From Beta vulgaris subsp. vulgaris (lineage: Eukaryota; Streptophyta; Magnoliopsida; Caryophyllales; Amaranthaceae), in the NCBI RefSeq assembly GCF_026745355.1, contig NC_079206.1, positions 21,569,399-21,633,398 on the forward strand: DNA of 64,000 bases. The letters run 5' to 3'. Position 1 is the stretch's first letter. Every line of letters begins with the position of its first letter. Shown here one piece after another: positions 48,501-58,400 of this stretch. The position numbers and the translations under genes are program-made. Under the pieces are notes generated by a model, which did not search any database, was not told the origin of the DNA, and saw only the letters and a list, made by a program, of their open reading frames with translations.

Positions 48501-49292
48501 AGCCAAGTTGATACCAACATTTTCACTTCAACTTGAACCAAATTTACTCTTACTTGGTAACAAAGCGAAAATTTTGGTACCAACTTGACTATGATTCGTA
48601 CCAGCTTTCCTCTGATTTGGCACCTCCAACCTATAAAATTACCAATACGCCCTTGTTGGAGTCTTTTAACAATGAGTTACCAAGTCTTTCGCAGCCATGG
48701 ATGATGGGATTCCGGAGTTTCTACAGATTTATCGCTTGTAAATCTGTTCGTTCTTGATCGAGATTAGCGCTTGCTTTTCTCCATATTTTCCGACTGCGTC
48801 AAATATCCACAGCAAAAATGCCACAAAAATAGTATTGTTTCTACATCTTTCTAATGAACCCAAAATGCAGCTCAATTCGAACAATATAAACCCAAAAAAT
48901 AAAAATGAGTTCAGATTCCAAGAAATCAAAATTATGGTAAATAAATAACTCGAAAAAGAAAAAGGAGAGAATTACTTGACGGAGAAGCTCATAATAATCA
49001 GTCGGAAAGGGAGCATCGGAAAGCGAGAAATTATTAGAAGCATAAGTTACAAAACTTGGATAACAATACTTTTCTTTCAGCTTCAAATTACCAATTCCAA
49101 TTTGCTGCCTGAATCTTAAAGCTCTGCTTTTGCAGCCATTGTTCGCCTGAAAAACTGGGTAATTTTGGACCTAATTATACAGCAAAGTTCAGTAGTATAT
49201 TATAATACATTGTAGCGGAGAAAAATACAATACAGAGATTGAAGAATAAAATTTACTTTTTGTAGTGAGAAAGAAGGGATTGCGGTTATCAT
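42540..49292 (-). CDS. Chloroplast LPA3-like protein (DUF1995), nine exons
   Basis: Exons in transcript order: 49292-49257, 49146-48976, 45109-45062, 44979-44940, 44827-44727, 43835-43643, 43566-43468, 42908-42791, 42660-42540. Phases agree throughout and give 308 codons. Residues 1 to about 55 are basic and Ser-rich and look like a chloroplast transit peptide. The DUF1995 domain follows, about residues 57-300: PTDYYELLRQAKEATELAMK, EIEFPTSGLQSVPGDGEGGT, LDYLTKPSFLEDFG, FVVAYPYFNVNEMLVVEELY, NGELDRIRSGYYPSFFYPKL and a C-terminal MPSLKEVALDILPSA. Members include LPA3, which helps assemble CP43 into photosystem II. Arabidopsis has more than one DUF1995 paralogue, so orthology to LPA3 itself is not settled. 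The second intron (45110-48975) is very large and holds a transposon. The first exon has only 12 codons, so another start is possible. Confidence 0.9.
45518..46752. mobile_element. PIF/Harbinger (Tourist-like) element in LPA3-like intron 2, TAA target duplication
   Basis: The left end GGCTATGTTCAGTTCACCT and the reverse complement of the right end (GGCTATGTTTAGTTCACCT) differ at one base. TAA flanks both ends (45515-45517 and 46753-46755), as Harbinger transposases create. Inside each end are arrays of CAGATCAGAT/AATAAGTTCAGATCAGA. The middle is AT-rich with ATT microsatellite runs (46425-46510) and, at 45690-45885, a fragment of the Stowaway family (GAGACGAATCAAACAAGATC). No transposase. Confidence 0.88.
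46756..48975. other. Remainder of LPA3-like intron 2; no gene recognised
   Basis: Non-coding intron sequence. 48280-48400 has a repeat-like run (AGGGATGTCAATGAGGGCGG, then GGTAGGGATAGGTAGG). Short frames at 47074-47274, 48211-48405 and 48533-48757 show no domain and are taken as chance. Confidence 0.4.
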
Positions 49293-50996
49293 TTTGGCCC
49301 CGGATAACCGCATCCTAACTCCTGTTTATTATAGAGAAAGGTGGCGACCGGCGAGGGGTAACGGTCAAGATTCGATTATCAGCTCAAGCTTCAGTGGAGT
49401 GGAAGACAGCAATATATTTCACTTTGGTCTTTGTCTTTGTCTTTGTGGAGGATGATATGATAACTACTAGTCTTACATGCACGCAATGCGTGCGAACGCG
49501 TGATGACGAATAAAGTAGACAAAATAAAATTAATTAGATAGAAAAATTATCTTTACATTTTGTTTTCTTAAATAATTGATGTTGAGTTTAAATGTCCTAC
49601 TTTCCCCCTTTTTTTATTCAAATGAAACAGCTAGTTATCCTCTTTCTATCTTTTTTCCTTTTTCTATTTTTTGGTGTCCCCCATGTGTTGCCTTATATAA
49701 TAGAGATAGTATATTTCATGTTTCTAGAATTCTAGTGGAGTGGACTCAAGAGTAGAGTAGAGTATAGTAGAGTGGAGTGGAGTGGAGTTCTCTTTCTAAA
49801 GAAGGATTTTACTGAGGTTAACTCTTTTTTTTTTGTATTGGGAAAGAAAAAATATTATTAATGATAAATTATATGACATTAACAATTATAATTGAGATAC
49901 GATTATAACCAATTTCACAATTAAACCTACTAATTTTAAGTATATATATTTCGATGTTTTGTATCATTTTTAAGTGGAGGCCTTTACAGTTTCACAATAT
50001 GATGATCCTCTCATTTATTACCACCAGTAAAACTCGTACAAAGATGAGAAGCAACTCACTAAAAAGGGGAGAATACTCACATAAAGAGAAAAGTCTAATT
50101 CTGAATAAATGTAATTCGTCCAATACTGTGACCACTGATGGACGAATTGAATCCGTAATTTACTCCAACACTTGCTCAATTTCTCAAGTGCTGAAGTTAC
50201 CCGTTCTTGACTATAGAAGTGTTTCACTTAAACAGGACTTCTGATGATTATTCGGCCATTGATTTTTGGACGAATTTCATTTTCATAAATTTACAAATGT
50301 TGGTGTTGTTCGTCTGATAATTGATAGAATAACCAGCAAATACGTATTGCCTATGTGCTTTTTAAGCTAGGTATCAAGCCGTTCGGGGTAACCCGTCCAG
50401 GATCATGGACTGACCATTACCTTAGTTGAGGATATTCAAATAGCAATTCATCCTAATTTTTTTGTTTGCGATTGCTGTTTTCACTGATTCTTGGACGGAT
50501 TCAACTTTAGTCAAAACCTTGAATCACTATGTCTTAGCTCTCCTCCCCCCCCCCCCCCGCCCCACCCTTTCTTGGATGAAGTGTATACTACTTTGAATCC
50601 TCTTTGTTCCAAGAAGGAAAACAGTCATGATTAATAGTGATTTTTGAAGAACAAAGCATTCAGGGGACCGATAGCCCTGCCTACTTTGTTCATTTGTAAT
50701 AACTTGTTCCTTTACTAAGGTGGTTATTACCTGGGTGGCTGTATGGTTGAAAGTAAGATCCCTTTACTAAGGTTTCTTACTGGCTGTCTTCCTTTAGGAC
50801 ATTGATGTTACTCTTTCTATAGTTTTATCAATTGAATGTCATTCGTCATGTGACAAACCTTAAAGATCTGTAACATGTTTGGCTGGTCTCCATGTAGAAG
50901 CACTGCGCGTCAAGGAAATTTTCATTGTTTTACTCATATTGTCGACGTTTTTGTTTTTTTTTACTTTGTTACTTAGTTAGAATTACTTATTTAGAC
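49293..50996. other. Promoter side of the LPA3-like gene and intergenic spacer
   Basis: 49293-49450 should hold the leader and promoter of the minus-strand LPA3-like gene; GGTTATCC just before the start contains a GATAA core (reverse) as in light-responsive I-boxes, though one match is weak evidence. 49738-49790 is a GAGTA/GAGTG microsatellite and 50545-50568 a C-rich run. The frame at 49954-50244 has no recognised domain. Confidence 0.4.
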
Positions 50997-52055
50997 CACT
51001 AGTAAAATAATTGCTTATTTCTGCGGTGATATTGATGCGGTTTTACCCATACGCAGCAATATATAACGTAAAAAGAAAAGGAAAAATATAAAATAACAAT
51101 ATTGCTGCGGTTTTGGCTGAAAATCGCAGCAATATAGTTTGAACGAAATTTTTTTGAAAATTTTTGACTATTTGACCAAACATATTGTTGCGGTTTCTGA
51201 CAAAAACCGCAGCAATATATTAAAATAATATAAAAACTTATTATTTGTACCTATTGATGCGGTTCCTAAAAAAAACCGCAGCAACAGGCTTTTAAAATTA
51301 ATATTAAAACACTATCTTCCCTCCTATCTCTCCTCTCATGCAGCCATCTTCAGTTCTCTCTCTCTCCTCTCACGATGTGCTCTTCAGTTCTTCCTCTCTT
51401 CCTCTCTCCTCTCACGCACCTCTTGACCTCTTCAGTTCTCTCTCTCCTCCTCTCCTCAGTTTCACGCACCCTCTCATCCTCTCGCGAGGCTTCAACCGCC
51501 AGATTCGGCCGCTCGACAGTTCCATGGTTGGCTTGATTCAACGGCGTAAGTTTAGTCGCAGACCCTTGGCCGTTCGACGACGTAATTTCGCTCGCAGGCC
51601 GTTCGACGGTGTAATTTCGCTCGCAACCGTTCGACGTGGCTCGCCATATTCGTCCGCTCGCATGCTGTTCGACGTGGCTTGCCACATTCGGCCGTCTACC
51701 AGTTTGTGAGTCGTCGTCTTCTGTGGTCTTCCAGTTCGTTGGTCTTCTTCTAGTTCGTTCAGCATTTTGTAATGGTGGTTGTATTATTTTTTTTTGTAAT
51801 TATTTGTATACGAAATTACAACTTATGAATAATATGATTGTTGTTGTATTATTTTCAGATCTAGTATTTTATGTATTATTTTATTATATTATAGTTGTAG
51901 ACTGTAGTATATATTTTTTTTTATATTCTTTTTTGTTATAATTTTTTTTCAAATATGTCTTTTTGTATTTTTTTATGTTTTTGAATTTTGTATTATATTC
52001 TTTTGTCATTAGTTTCAATCAACAGTGTTTTATTTTCTTTTAGCCTTTTTGTCTT

Positions 52056-53697
52056 TGTTGACCCTTGAGTTTTGAAGATGATCTAACCACAAGAGACATA
52101 GTATATTTTATTTATGTTGTTGCAAGGTAATTCATGCTCGAGCTAAGAGAAGACTTGATTGAAGATTAAAGCGGAGAATTAATCAAGATCGAAGTAAATA
52201 TGTTCGAGAAATGAAGAATCAAGCATGGAATGAAGATTAGAATACATTAGGGTATTTATTAATCTTCTTGTTAAGGTAGAGTAAAAGCTTTATTAAGTTC
52301 GTGGTGAATTCTCAAAGGAACTTGGTTCTGTTCCCATGAAAGGAACAGAACTGGCACTATAGGAACAAGGCTTAGGAACAAGACTTAATAATTAGGGAAC
52401 AAGACTTAAAACTAATTTAGGAACTACTAAGTGACTAATATTGTGCGCCTAAGATAATTGTGTGCCCAATATAGTTGTTAGAGTTTTTAGGGATATTTTG
52501 ACTAAGATCCATTTTTTAGGAAGTTAGTTTAAGTTTGTTAGGAAAAGATTTTAAAAAGATTTTCTGATTTTAAAATAACTGATTTTCAAATATTATCTTT
52601 TTAAAATATATAATTTATCTTTTATATTTTATTTAAAAGATTTAGTTTTCGAAAAAATATATTATTTCCGGTTTTCAAAATGTTTCGGATTTTTTGAAAT
52701 ATAAAAACTGTTTTCCGGTTTTATAAAAGATTTTGAAAAAGATATTTTTCCTAAAAACTAGCTAAAGGATTTTATTTATTTATTTCCTAAAATCTAGATT
52801 ACACGCCTAAGATTTACTGCTACACGTTTATGTAGTTAGTGGATTTAGTGGCTTGAGTTAATTATCCTCCAAGTATTTAATTAAATTAAATAAGACTAAT
52901 TATTCTGCAAGTTCGCAAAAACCACGTAATATGTTACTGCTTCTATGAAGTGAAGTAATGGATTAGTGGATGCTTTACATGACATGGAATAATTAATTTA
53001 ATTTAATTAATTAATTAAACATCATGGAGAACATGTGATATGGTCTAAGTTAGTGGAAATCATGTCTTGTCTTAATTGTCTATAAATAGGCGCCTAATTC
53101 ATTTGAGTAAAATTGTGTCTGACTTTTATTAGTCACACCAAAGTGTGTCTGACTTTTATTAGCCACACCAAAGTGTGTCTGACTTAGTTAATTTGTTCTA
53201 AGTTATCTAAAGTGTCAGTGCCTTTTCTTTAGAGAATTCATACTTACATTAATCGAGTTTTTATTACTCTTCCATTGTTTTACAAAGTGTATTTTTGAGA
53301 AAAAGGGTTTGAGTGAACTCTTGTAAGTGTGAGAAAGCTTTGAGTGAAGCAAGAGAAAGAGAAAGAGAAAGGAACTTCTAGTGAAGTTTGAGAGAAAACG
53401 TCAGTTGTTGGAACTTGTCGTTGGGAACTTGAGTTGAGTGACTTAAGTTGAGAATCGAGAGAATAGTAATAGGTTGTTAATCAGAGTTGTTTTGGCCTAT
53501 TATAGTGGAAAGTTGTTTAAAATCCCTTGTGGTCGAGGTTGTTTCTTCCTACTAGGCCTAGGAAGTTTTTCCTCGTAAAATCTCTCTCTCGTGTTCCCAT
53601 TGTTTGTTCCCAAGTTTACTTTTAATTCCGCAAAAAGTAGTGCTTATTCTCTCACTATAATTCACCCCCCCTCTTATAGTGCTCATATTATACAGCA
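52056..53697 (+). mobile_element. Solo LTR (1,642 bp) with GTCTT target duplication
   Basis: It begins TGTTGACCCTTGAG and ends in TTATACAGCA, bounded on both sides by the pentamer GTCTT (52051-52055 and 53698-53702). It has a TATA-like CTATAAATAGG at about 53081 and, near the 3' end, AATTCACCCCCCCTCTTATA, a form common at the 3' end of plant copia LTRs (inference for the superfamily). No internal domain remains, so it is the product of LTR-LTR recombination. Confidence 0.85.
53115..53186 (+). repeat. 30-bp tandem repeat inside the solo LTR
   Basis: About 2.4 copies of GTGTCTGACTTTTATTAG(T/C)C plus ACACCAAAGT follow each other at 30-bp spacing, downstream of the TATA-like box. A role in LTR regulation is possible but not shown. 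Confidence 0.8.
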
Positions 53698-54214
53698 GTC
53701 TTCAAATTTGATGGCAAAATGCAAAAAAAAAAAAAAAAAATTACCTGTACCAGTACATATTGCTGCGGTTTTGGCTAGGAACCGCAACAATATGTGTAAT
53801 ATATTGCTGCGCTTTTGGCCTTTAAATTTGATATAAAATAAATATATTGCTGCGGTTTTACCTAGAAACGCAGCAATATGTTCAAATATTGTTGCGGTTT
53901 AAAACCGCAGCAATATATTAATTACCTATTGCTGCCCCATTAATTGCTGCGCGCCCAAAACCGCAGCAATATGCCACTTTATGACCGCAACAATAAGCAT
54001 TTATTCTACTGGCATGCCCCTGAGTAAAGAACGTTAAGTAACAAGTAAAGAAACAAATATAGGGAGAAAGTAGAATTATATTATATGAATTTTCTTGCCT
54101 AATCACCAACGTACATGTATACATGTCTACTTTTTCATTGTTGTGCCACAACACTTTCATTAGAATTTAACAAGACTTCCTTAATTAACTCAGATGTGAT
54201 ACTTTTTCATGGTA

Positions 54215-54643
54215 TTAGAGTTCCAAGTTCACGGAATAGGACCACCATCGATCCATGGCTTGAATACGAAAGGTACCACTTCGAACTTCTTGGATGATTT
54301 GATAGGGTCCTTCACAATTTGGTGTTAGTTTGCCCAACTCTTTGGCTCTGGCGACAACCTCCATCTTCCTTAGGATCATGTCCCCTACTTTGAGTGGTCG
54401 TTTGACGACTCTCTTTTTAAAGTCTCGAGCCATTCGGAGTTTATATAGCTGCATTCTTAAAAATGCATTACCAATGATCTCTGGTACCTGATCCAAAGTC
54501 GTGCGTCGGGCAGCCCAATTGGCCTCTTCTGAGTATAACATGATTCTTATAGTAGGTTCCTCTATCTCGATGGGCAAGACAACTTCAGATTCATCGACAA
54601 ACATGAACGGGGTTTCTCCAGTTGAATTCTTGGCCTGGACCAT
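54215..54643 (-). pseudogene. C-terminal pol region of the Tat-type element
   Basis: The minus-strand frame NSTGETPFMFVDESEVVLPI and RMARDFKKRVVKRPLKVGDM, ending GPYQIIQEVRSGTFRIQAMD, is the usual C-terminal tail of gypsy integrase with the GDMILRK and GPYQI landmarks. It lies in another frame than the integrase core, so a frameshift separates them. Confidence 0.8.
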
Positions 54644-55176
54644 AACACCAATTGTGATTCCTCCACCCTTAAGCCTTTAACATTGTCTAGTTCCTTTTTA
54701 ATGCTGTTTGACAAGATTTTGTTGAACGCTTCTACTTGCCCATTTTCCTGTGGATGAGCTACGACCGCGAAGTGAGCCTTGATTTCTCCCTCAGGCAACC
54801 AGTCTTTGAGTTTTGAAGTCTCAAATTGTGGTCCATTGTCGAAGACGATGGACTGAGGCATACCAAATCTTGTTATGATGTTTTTCCAAATGAAGCCTTT
54901 GACATCATTAGTAGTGATTCCCCGCATTGCTTCAGCTTCAACCCATTTAGTGAAGTAGTCCATAACTACAATCATGAACTTTTTTTGACCGACCGCAATG
55001 GGAAACGGTCCCAGAATGTTCATGCCCCATTTGGCAAAATGAAGTGCGAACAAGATTGGAGTCAAATAGTTGTATGACTTTTGGTGTATGTTACCATGCT
55101 TCTGACAACTATCACATTTTTTGGCATAGACAAGGGCGTCCTCCTTTAAGGTGGGCCAATAATACCTAGTCCTCAA
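54562..55176 (-). pseudogene. Integrase of the Tat-type element
   Basis: An open minus-strand segment of 204 codons: the zinc-binding end YYWPTLKEDALVYAKKCDSC, then the core. The first catalytic Asp should sit in the family motif MDILGPFP but reads MNILGPFP (Asn). The second Asp is kept in IVFDNGPQFE and the Glu in GQVEAFNKIL. After about residue 170 the frame shifts into another one (VQAKNSTGETPFMF) covering 54643-54215. Loss of the first Asp alone should abolish strand transfer. Confidence 0.82.
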
Positions 55177-55559
55177 AGCTTTTTTCCCAAATGCTCTTCC
55201 TCCTATTTGAGAAGCACATGCTCCCTCATGAAGCTCCTTTATTACCTCTAATCCATCTTCAATAGTAATGCACTTGAGAAGAGGACGGTTGAATGCCTTC
55301 TTGTATAGTGTCTCATCCTATAGCTCAAACCACTTATCTCTGGCCTTGACATACTTAGCCTCCACGTGATCGGAAGGTAGAAGACCTGTCTTCTTGAACT
55401 CTATAATAGGTTCCATCCAGACTTGTCCTCTGCTGAGGAACATGACCTGCTTTTGATCAATGTTTTTCTTTGAATTTACTTCCCATAATATTGTTCTTGG
55501 AGCATCACCCTCGGCCAAGCTAGCCAACTTTGAGAGAGCATTAGCCTGGTGATTTTCTG

Positions 55560-56043
55560 ATATCAGAACTTGGTCGAGAACGAATCTTTTTAAGGATTCG
55601 ACCTATTCTTTGATCAGGCGCATATATTTTCTCATAGATGCCTCTTTTCATTCAAAATCCCTATTAACCTAGCTGACGACTAGCAGAGAATCTGACATGG
55701 CTTCAATCTCTGATGCCCCGGCCGCCTTGCACATTGTTATGCCATCTAAAAGCGCTTCATACTCTGCTTCATTGTTGGATGCTTGAAATTGAATTCTGAG
55801 TGCATATTCAAACTTATATCCTTATGGAGATTGGCAAATTATCCCTCCACCACATCCATTAACGGTAGAAGAGCCATCTACCATAAGCGTCCATTGCTTC
55901 TTTCCTTCAGCTGGATCTTTTATAGGTTCTATAGCTGGCCGGATAAGCTCAACTATGAAATCGGCCAAAGCTTGCCCTTTGATCGCCTTTTTAGGCTCAA
56001 ATGTCAGGTCAAAGATGTTCAATTCTACTGCACATTTGATCAT
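55560..56043 (-). pseudogene. Second RNase H of the Tat-type element
   Basis: The minus-strand segment 56043-55822 reads GQALADFIVELIRPA and WTLMVDGSSTVNGCGGG. After a stop the domain continues near 55780 with NNEAEYEALL, the RNase H pattern D...E...D expected after the linker in Tat elements. Several stops interrupt it. Confidence 0.7.
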
Positions 56044-57130
56044 TCACCCTGAGGCGTCAATCTTTTGCAGAACTTGTTTTAGAGGTTGGTCAGTATAGAC
56101 TAGTATATTGTGGGACAAAAAGTACGACCATAAGGAGTGCCAAGCCAAACTTCTACGCCATTGAATATCGACATTCCGTATCCTTTAGCACATGACTCAT
56201 AAAATACAGGAGAACTTTCACTGATTCTCTTTCGGCCAATAGCACCGCACTCGCAGCTTGAGGCGAGACGACCAAGTATACAAACAATTTTTCCCCCTCG
56301 GCTGGACTGACCAACCGTGGTAGTTAACGGAGGTGATGTTTTACTTGCTGAAGCGCTTTCTCAGCTTCATCTATCCATTCGAATTTTACTTTTTTCTTAA
56401 TGGTCGAAAAGAAGTGATGACATATATCCCCTGACTTAGACAAGAACCGTCCTAGAGCTGATAAGCACCCTGTGAGCCACTGAACTTCCTTGATCTTGGA
56501 CGGTGATGTCATGTTTAGATTTGCTTGAATTTTCTCAAGATTGGCCTCTATCCCCCTTTGGTAGACAAAAAATCCAAAGAATTTTCCAGCTACTACTGCG
56601 AAGACACATTTTTGGGGATTCAACTTCAATTTATACTTTCGAAGAGTATCAAAAGTCTCCCTGTGATCGCCAATGTGACCTTGCTCCTCTCGGATTTAGA
56701 CAATCATATCATCAATGTAGGCCTCCATATTACGCCCTACGTGTGGCTGAAAAACAGTGTTAATTAGCCACTAGAAGGTAGCTGGTGCATTACAGAGGCC
56801 GAGCAACATTCTCAGCCAACCGTAAAGTCCTTTTTCCGTGATGAATGATGTTTTGTCTTAATATTCTAGCCACATGGGGATTTGGTGGAATCTCGAGTAA
56901 GCATCCATGAAACTCAGCAAGGCGTGACCGGCCGTGGAATCTACTAACCGATCTATTTTAGGTAAAGGGAAGCTATCCTTAGGACAAGCTTTGTTAAGAT
57001 TCGGACCAAGGTATCTTTTCTTTTGACGGACTGGTTTTAGACTTGGATCTACATTCAATGCATGAACAGCCACTTCAGGATCAATTCTTGGTATTTCTTC
57101 AACATTATACAAAGACATCCTCAAACTCCT
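56044..57130 (-). pseudogene. Reverse transcriptase of the Tat-type element (broken)
   Basis: Landmarks on the minus strand: VDSTAGHALLSFMDAYSRFH with QIPMW (about 56945-56865), the catalytic box AYIDDMIV (about 56722-56700) followed at once by a TAA stop, LKLNPQKCVFAVVAGKFFGF (56630 onward) and the thumb MTSPSKIKEVQWLTGCLSAL. Reverse transcriptase would copy element RNA. The stop after the active site and frame changes near 56860 rule out activity. Confidence 0.8.
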
Positions 57131-57204
57131 TCATCAGTCCTACTAACTCGTCCTTCTATCTCGGAGCCAGAACAGATCCAATCTTCAGCGTCCTCTCTGG
57201 ATGT

Positions 57205-58289
57205 TTATCGTCTAACAGGCACTTCTACAGGCTCTAGACGTTCAAGTACAACGCCCATGATAGCCATAACTTCCTCTGACGAAGGTGTTTCCTCTTTGAT
57301 AGACATGTATTTCCTTTTCTTGCTCGGCACTAGACTGGACAACTTGCTTGTCGGAGCAACCTGCGTCTGAGGTCTTTCAACAATCGATCTCAGAGCGTCC
57401 ACTTGGCCTTTTACATACTCGACCGCCTTGCTTTCAACAGTTGTCTTTGCCTGATCTGGTTTCTCTCCTTTCCATGATGAGGGCTTCAGAGTGGTGAGAT
57501 AACATTCTATGGCCGCCTGCTGATCTCCATATAAAGATCCAATTTTACCCCCATCACACTCAAACTTCATCAACATGAGATGGGTGATAATTACAACCTT
57601 GATATGGTCTAATGTTGGTCGTCCGAGAATGACATTGTAGGACGTCAAATCTCTGATGACCAGGAACTTCACAAACAATACTCTAGAAACCTCTTTTTCT
57701 CCAATCCGGACTGGCAATGTAACTGTTCCCATTGGGTGGATGATTCCTCCCCCAAACTAGATTATTGGATGATGGACTAGGACTAAGTTGCCTTCGTCGA
57801 ATTTTAACCTTGACAAACAATCAGCGCTTATGATGTATGTTAAACTTCTGGTGCATACTCTCAAATTTGTTATCTTCATCTCCACTACCAAGGGATCATC
57901 ATAAGGAGTTCTCAATTTTCTCCGATCCAATTCACTGACTACCACTTTAGGGAATGGGTCAGTCTCTGCCTGATTGGTTAGCAAGACCTGGCCGAGTTCT
58001 CTAAGATAGTTCTTATGCTCCCTATTGGTCGGTCCCCCAGCAGCAAATCCTCCTGATATAACAAGAACCACATTCTCATCGGTACTTTCACTTTCCTTCT
58101 TTCTGTTTTGGCGATCATCTTTCTTCTGGTATTCTCTCCCTCCTCGGGGCAAGTATCAATTCTTCTTTCCTTTCCAAGCTAAATCCTCCAAAGCTCTCTT
58201 CAAATGTTTACATTCGTTCGTTTCATGGCCACAATCCTTGTGAAAGTGATAATACTTGCTCTTATCCATATTTCTATAGGGAGTCTTTA
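57205..58289 (-). pseudogene. gag end and protease region of the Tat-type element
   Basis: At 58275-58150 the minus strand reads YRNMDKSKYYHFHKDCGHET then NECKHLKRALEDLAWKGKKN, a gag zinc knuckle whose first Cys is Tyr. 58152-57757 contains GGREYQKKDD and SGGFAAGGPT, typical of Tat gag tails. The protease region follows: VLVHHPII, then after a stop GTVTLPVRIGEK and VIRDLTSYNVILGRPTLDHI, the LGRP landmark downstream of the catalytic site. A stop lies between 57757 and 57732. Confidence 0.75.
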
Positions 58290-58400
58290 CACTAGTAGAA
58301 TAATTACTTATTGCTGCGGTAATATTGTTGCGGTTTTACCCATACACAGCAATATATCACGTAAAAAGAAAAGAAAAATATAAAATAACCATATTGCTGC
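58290..58400 (+). mobile_element. CACTA left end, same family as the element at 50997, cut by an LTR
   Basis: CACTAGTAGAATAATTACTT at 58290 is followed by about 110 bases nearly identical to 50997-51115, including GCGGTTTTACCCATAC and GTAAAAAGAAAAG. Identity stops at ATATTGCTGC (58400), where sequence of the next retroelement begins. The rest of this CACTA copy may lie beyond the right edge. Confidence 0.8.

Larger units (their letters stand above)
50997..54014. mobile_element. CACTA element, GCTGCGGTTTT subterminal family, interrupted by a solo LTR
   Basis: The left end CACTAGTAAAATAATTGCTT is at 50997. The right end, read in reverse, is CAGTAGAATAAATGCTTATT with the outermost four bases mutated (TGCC for CACT). 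Subterminal units such as TATTGCTGCGGTTTTGGC and its inverse AACCGCAGCAATAT lie inside both ends (51015-51290 and 53757-53990). After subtracting the 1.65-kb LTR insertion the element is about 1.37 kb. The interior (51300-51780) is CT-rich with repeated GTTCGAC/CTCGC motifs; no transposase is seen. Confidence 0.82.
54015..58289 (-). mobile_element. Tat-type Ty3/gypsy retrotransposon, truncated and mutated
   Basis: Minus-strand order: gag zinc-knuckle region, protease, reverse transcriptase, RNase H, second RNase H, integrase and C-terminal region, from 58289 down to 54215. The order and the extra RNase H mark the Tat lineage. The 5' side is cut at 58290 by a CACTA end, so the gag N-terminus, leader and 5' LTR are missing. 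No 3' LTR is recognised between 54014 and 54215. Stops and frameshifts occur in every domain. Confidence 0.85.

Noticed and set aside
49954..50244. Possible exon of a further gene (96 codons)
   Set aside because: No recognised domain, no convincing splice partners and no neighbouring coding exons.
51338..51709. 123-codon Ser-rich frame and overlapping minus-strand frames
   Set aside because: It comes from CT-rich repeats within the CACTA element; frames are open on both strands.
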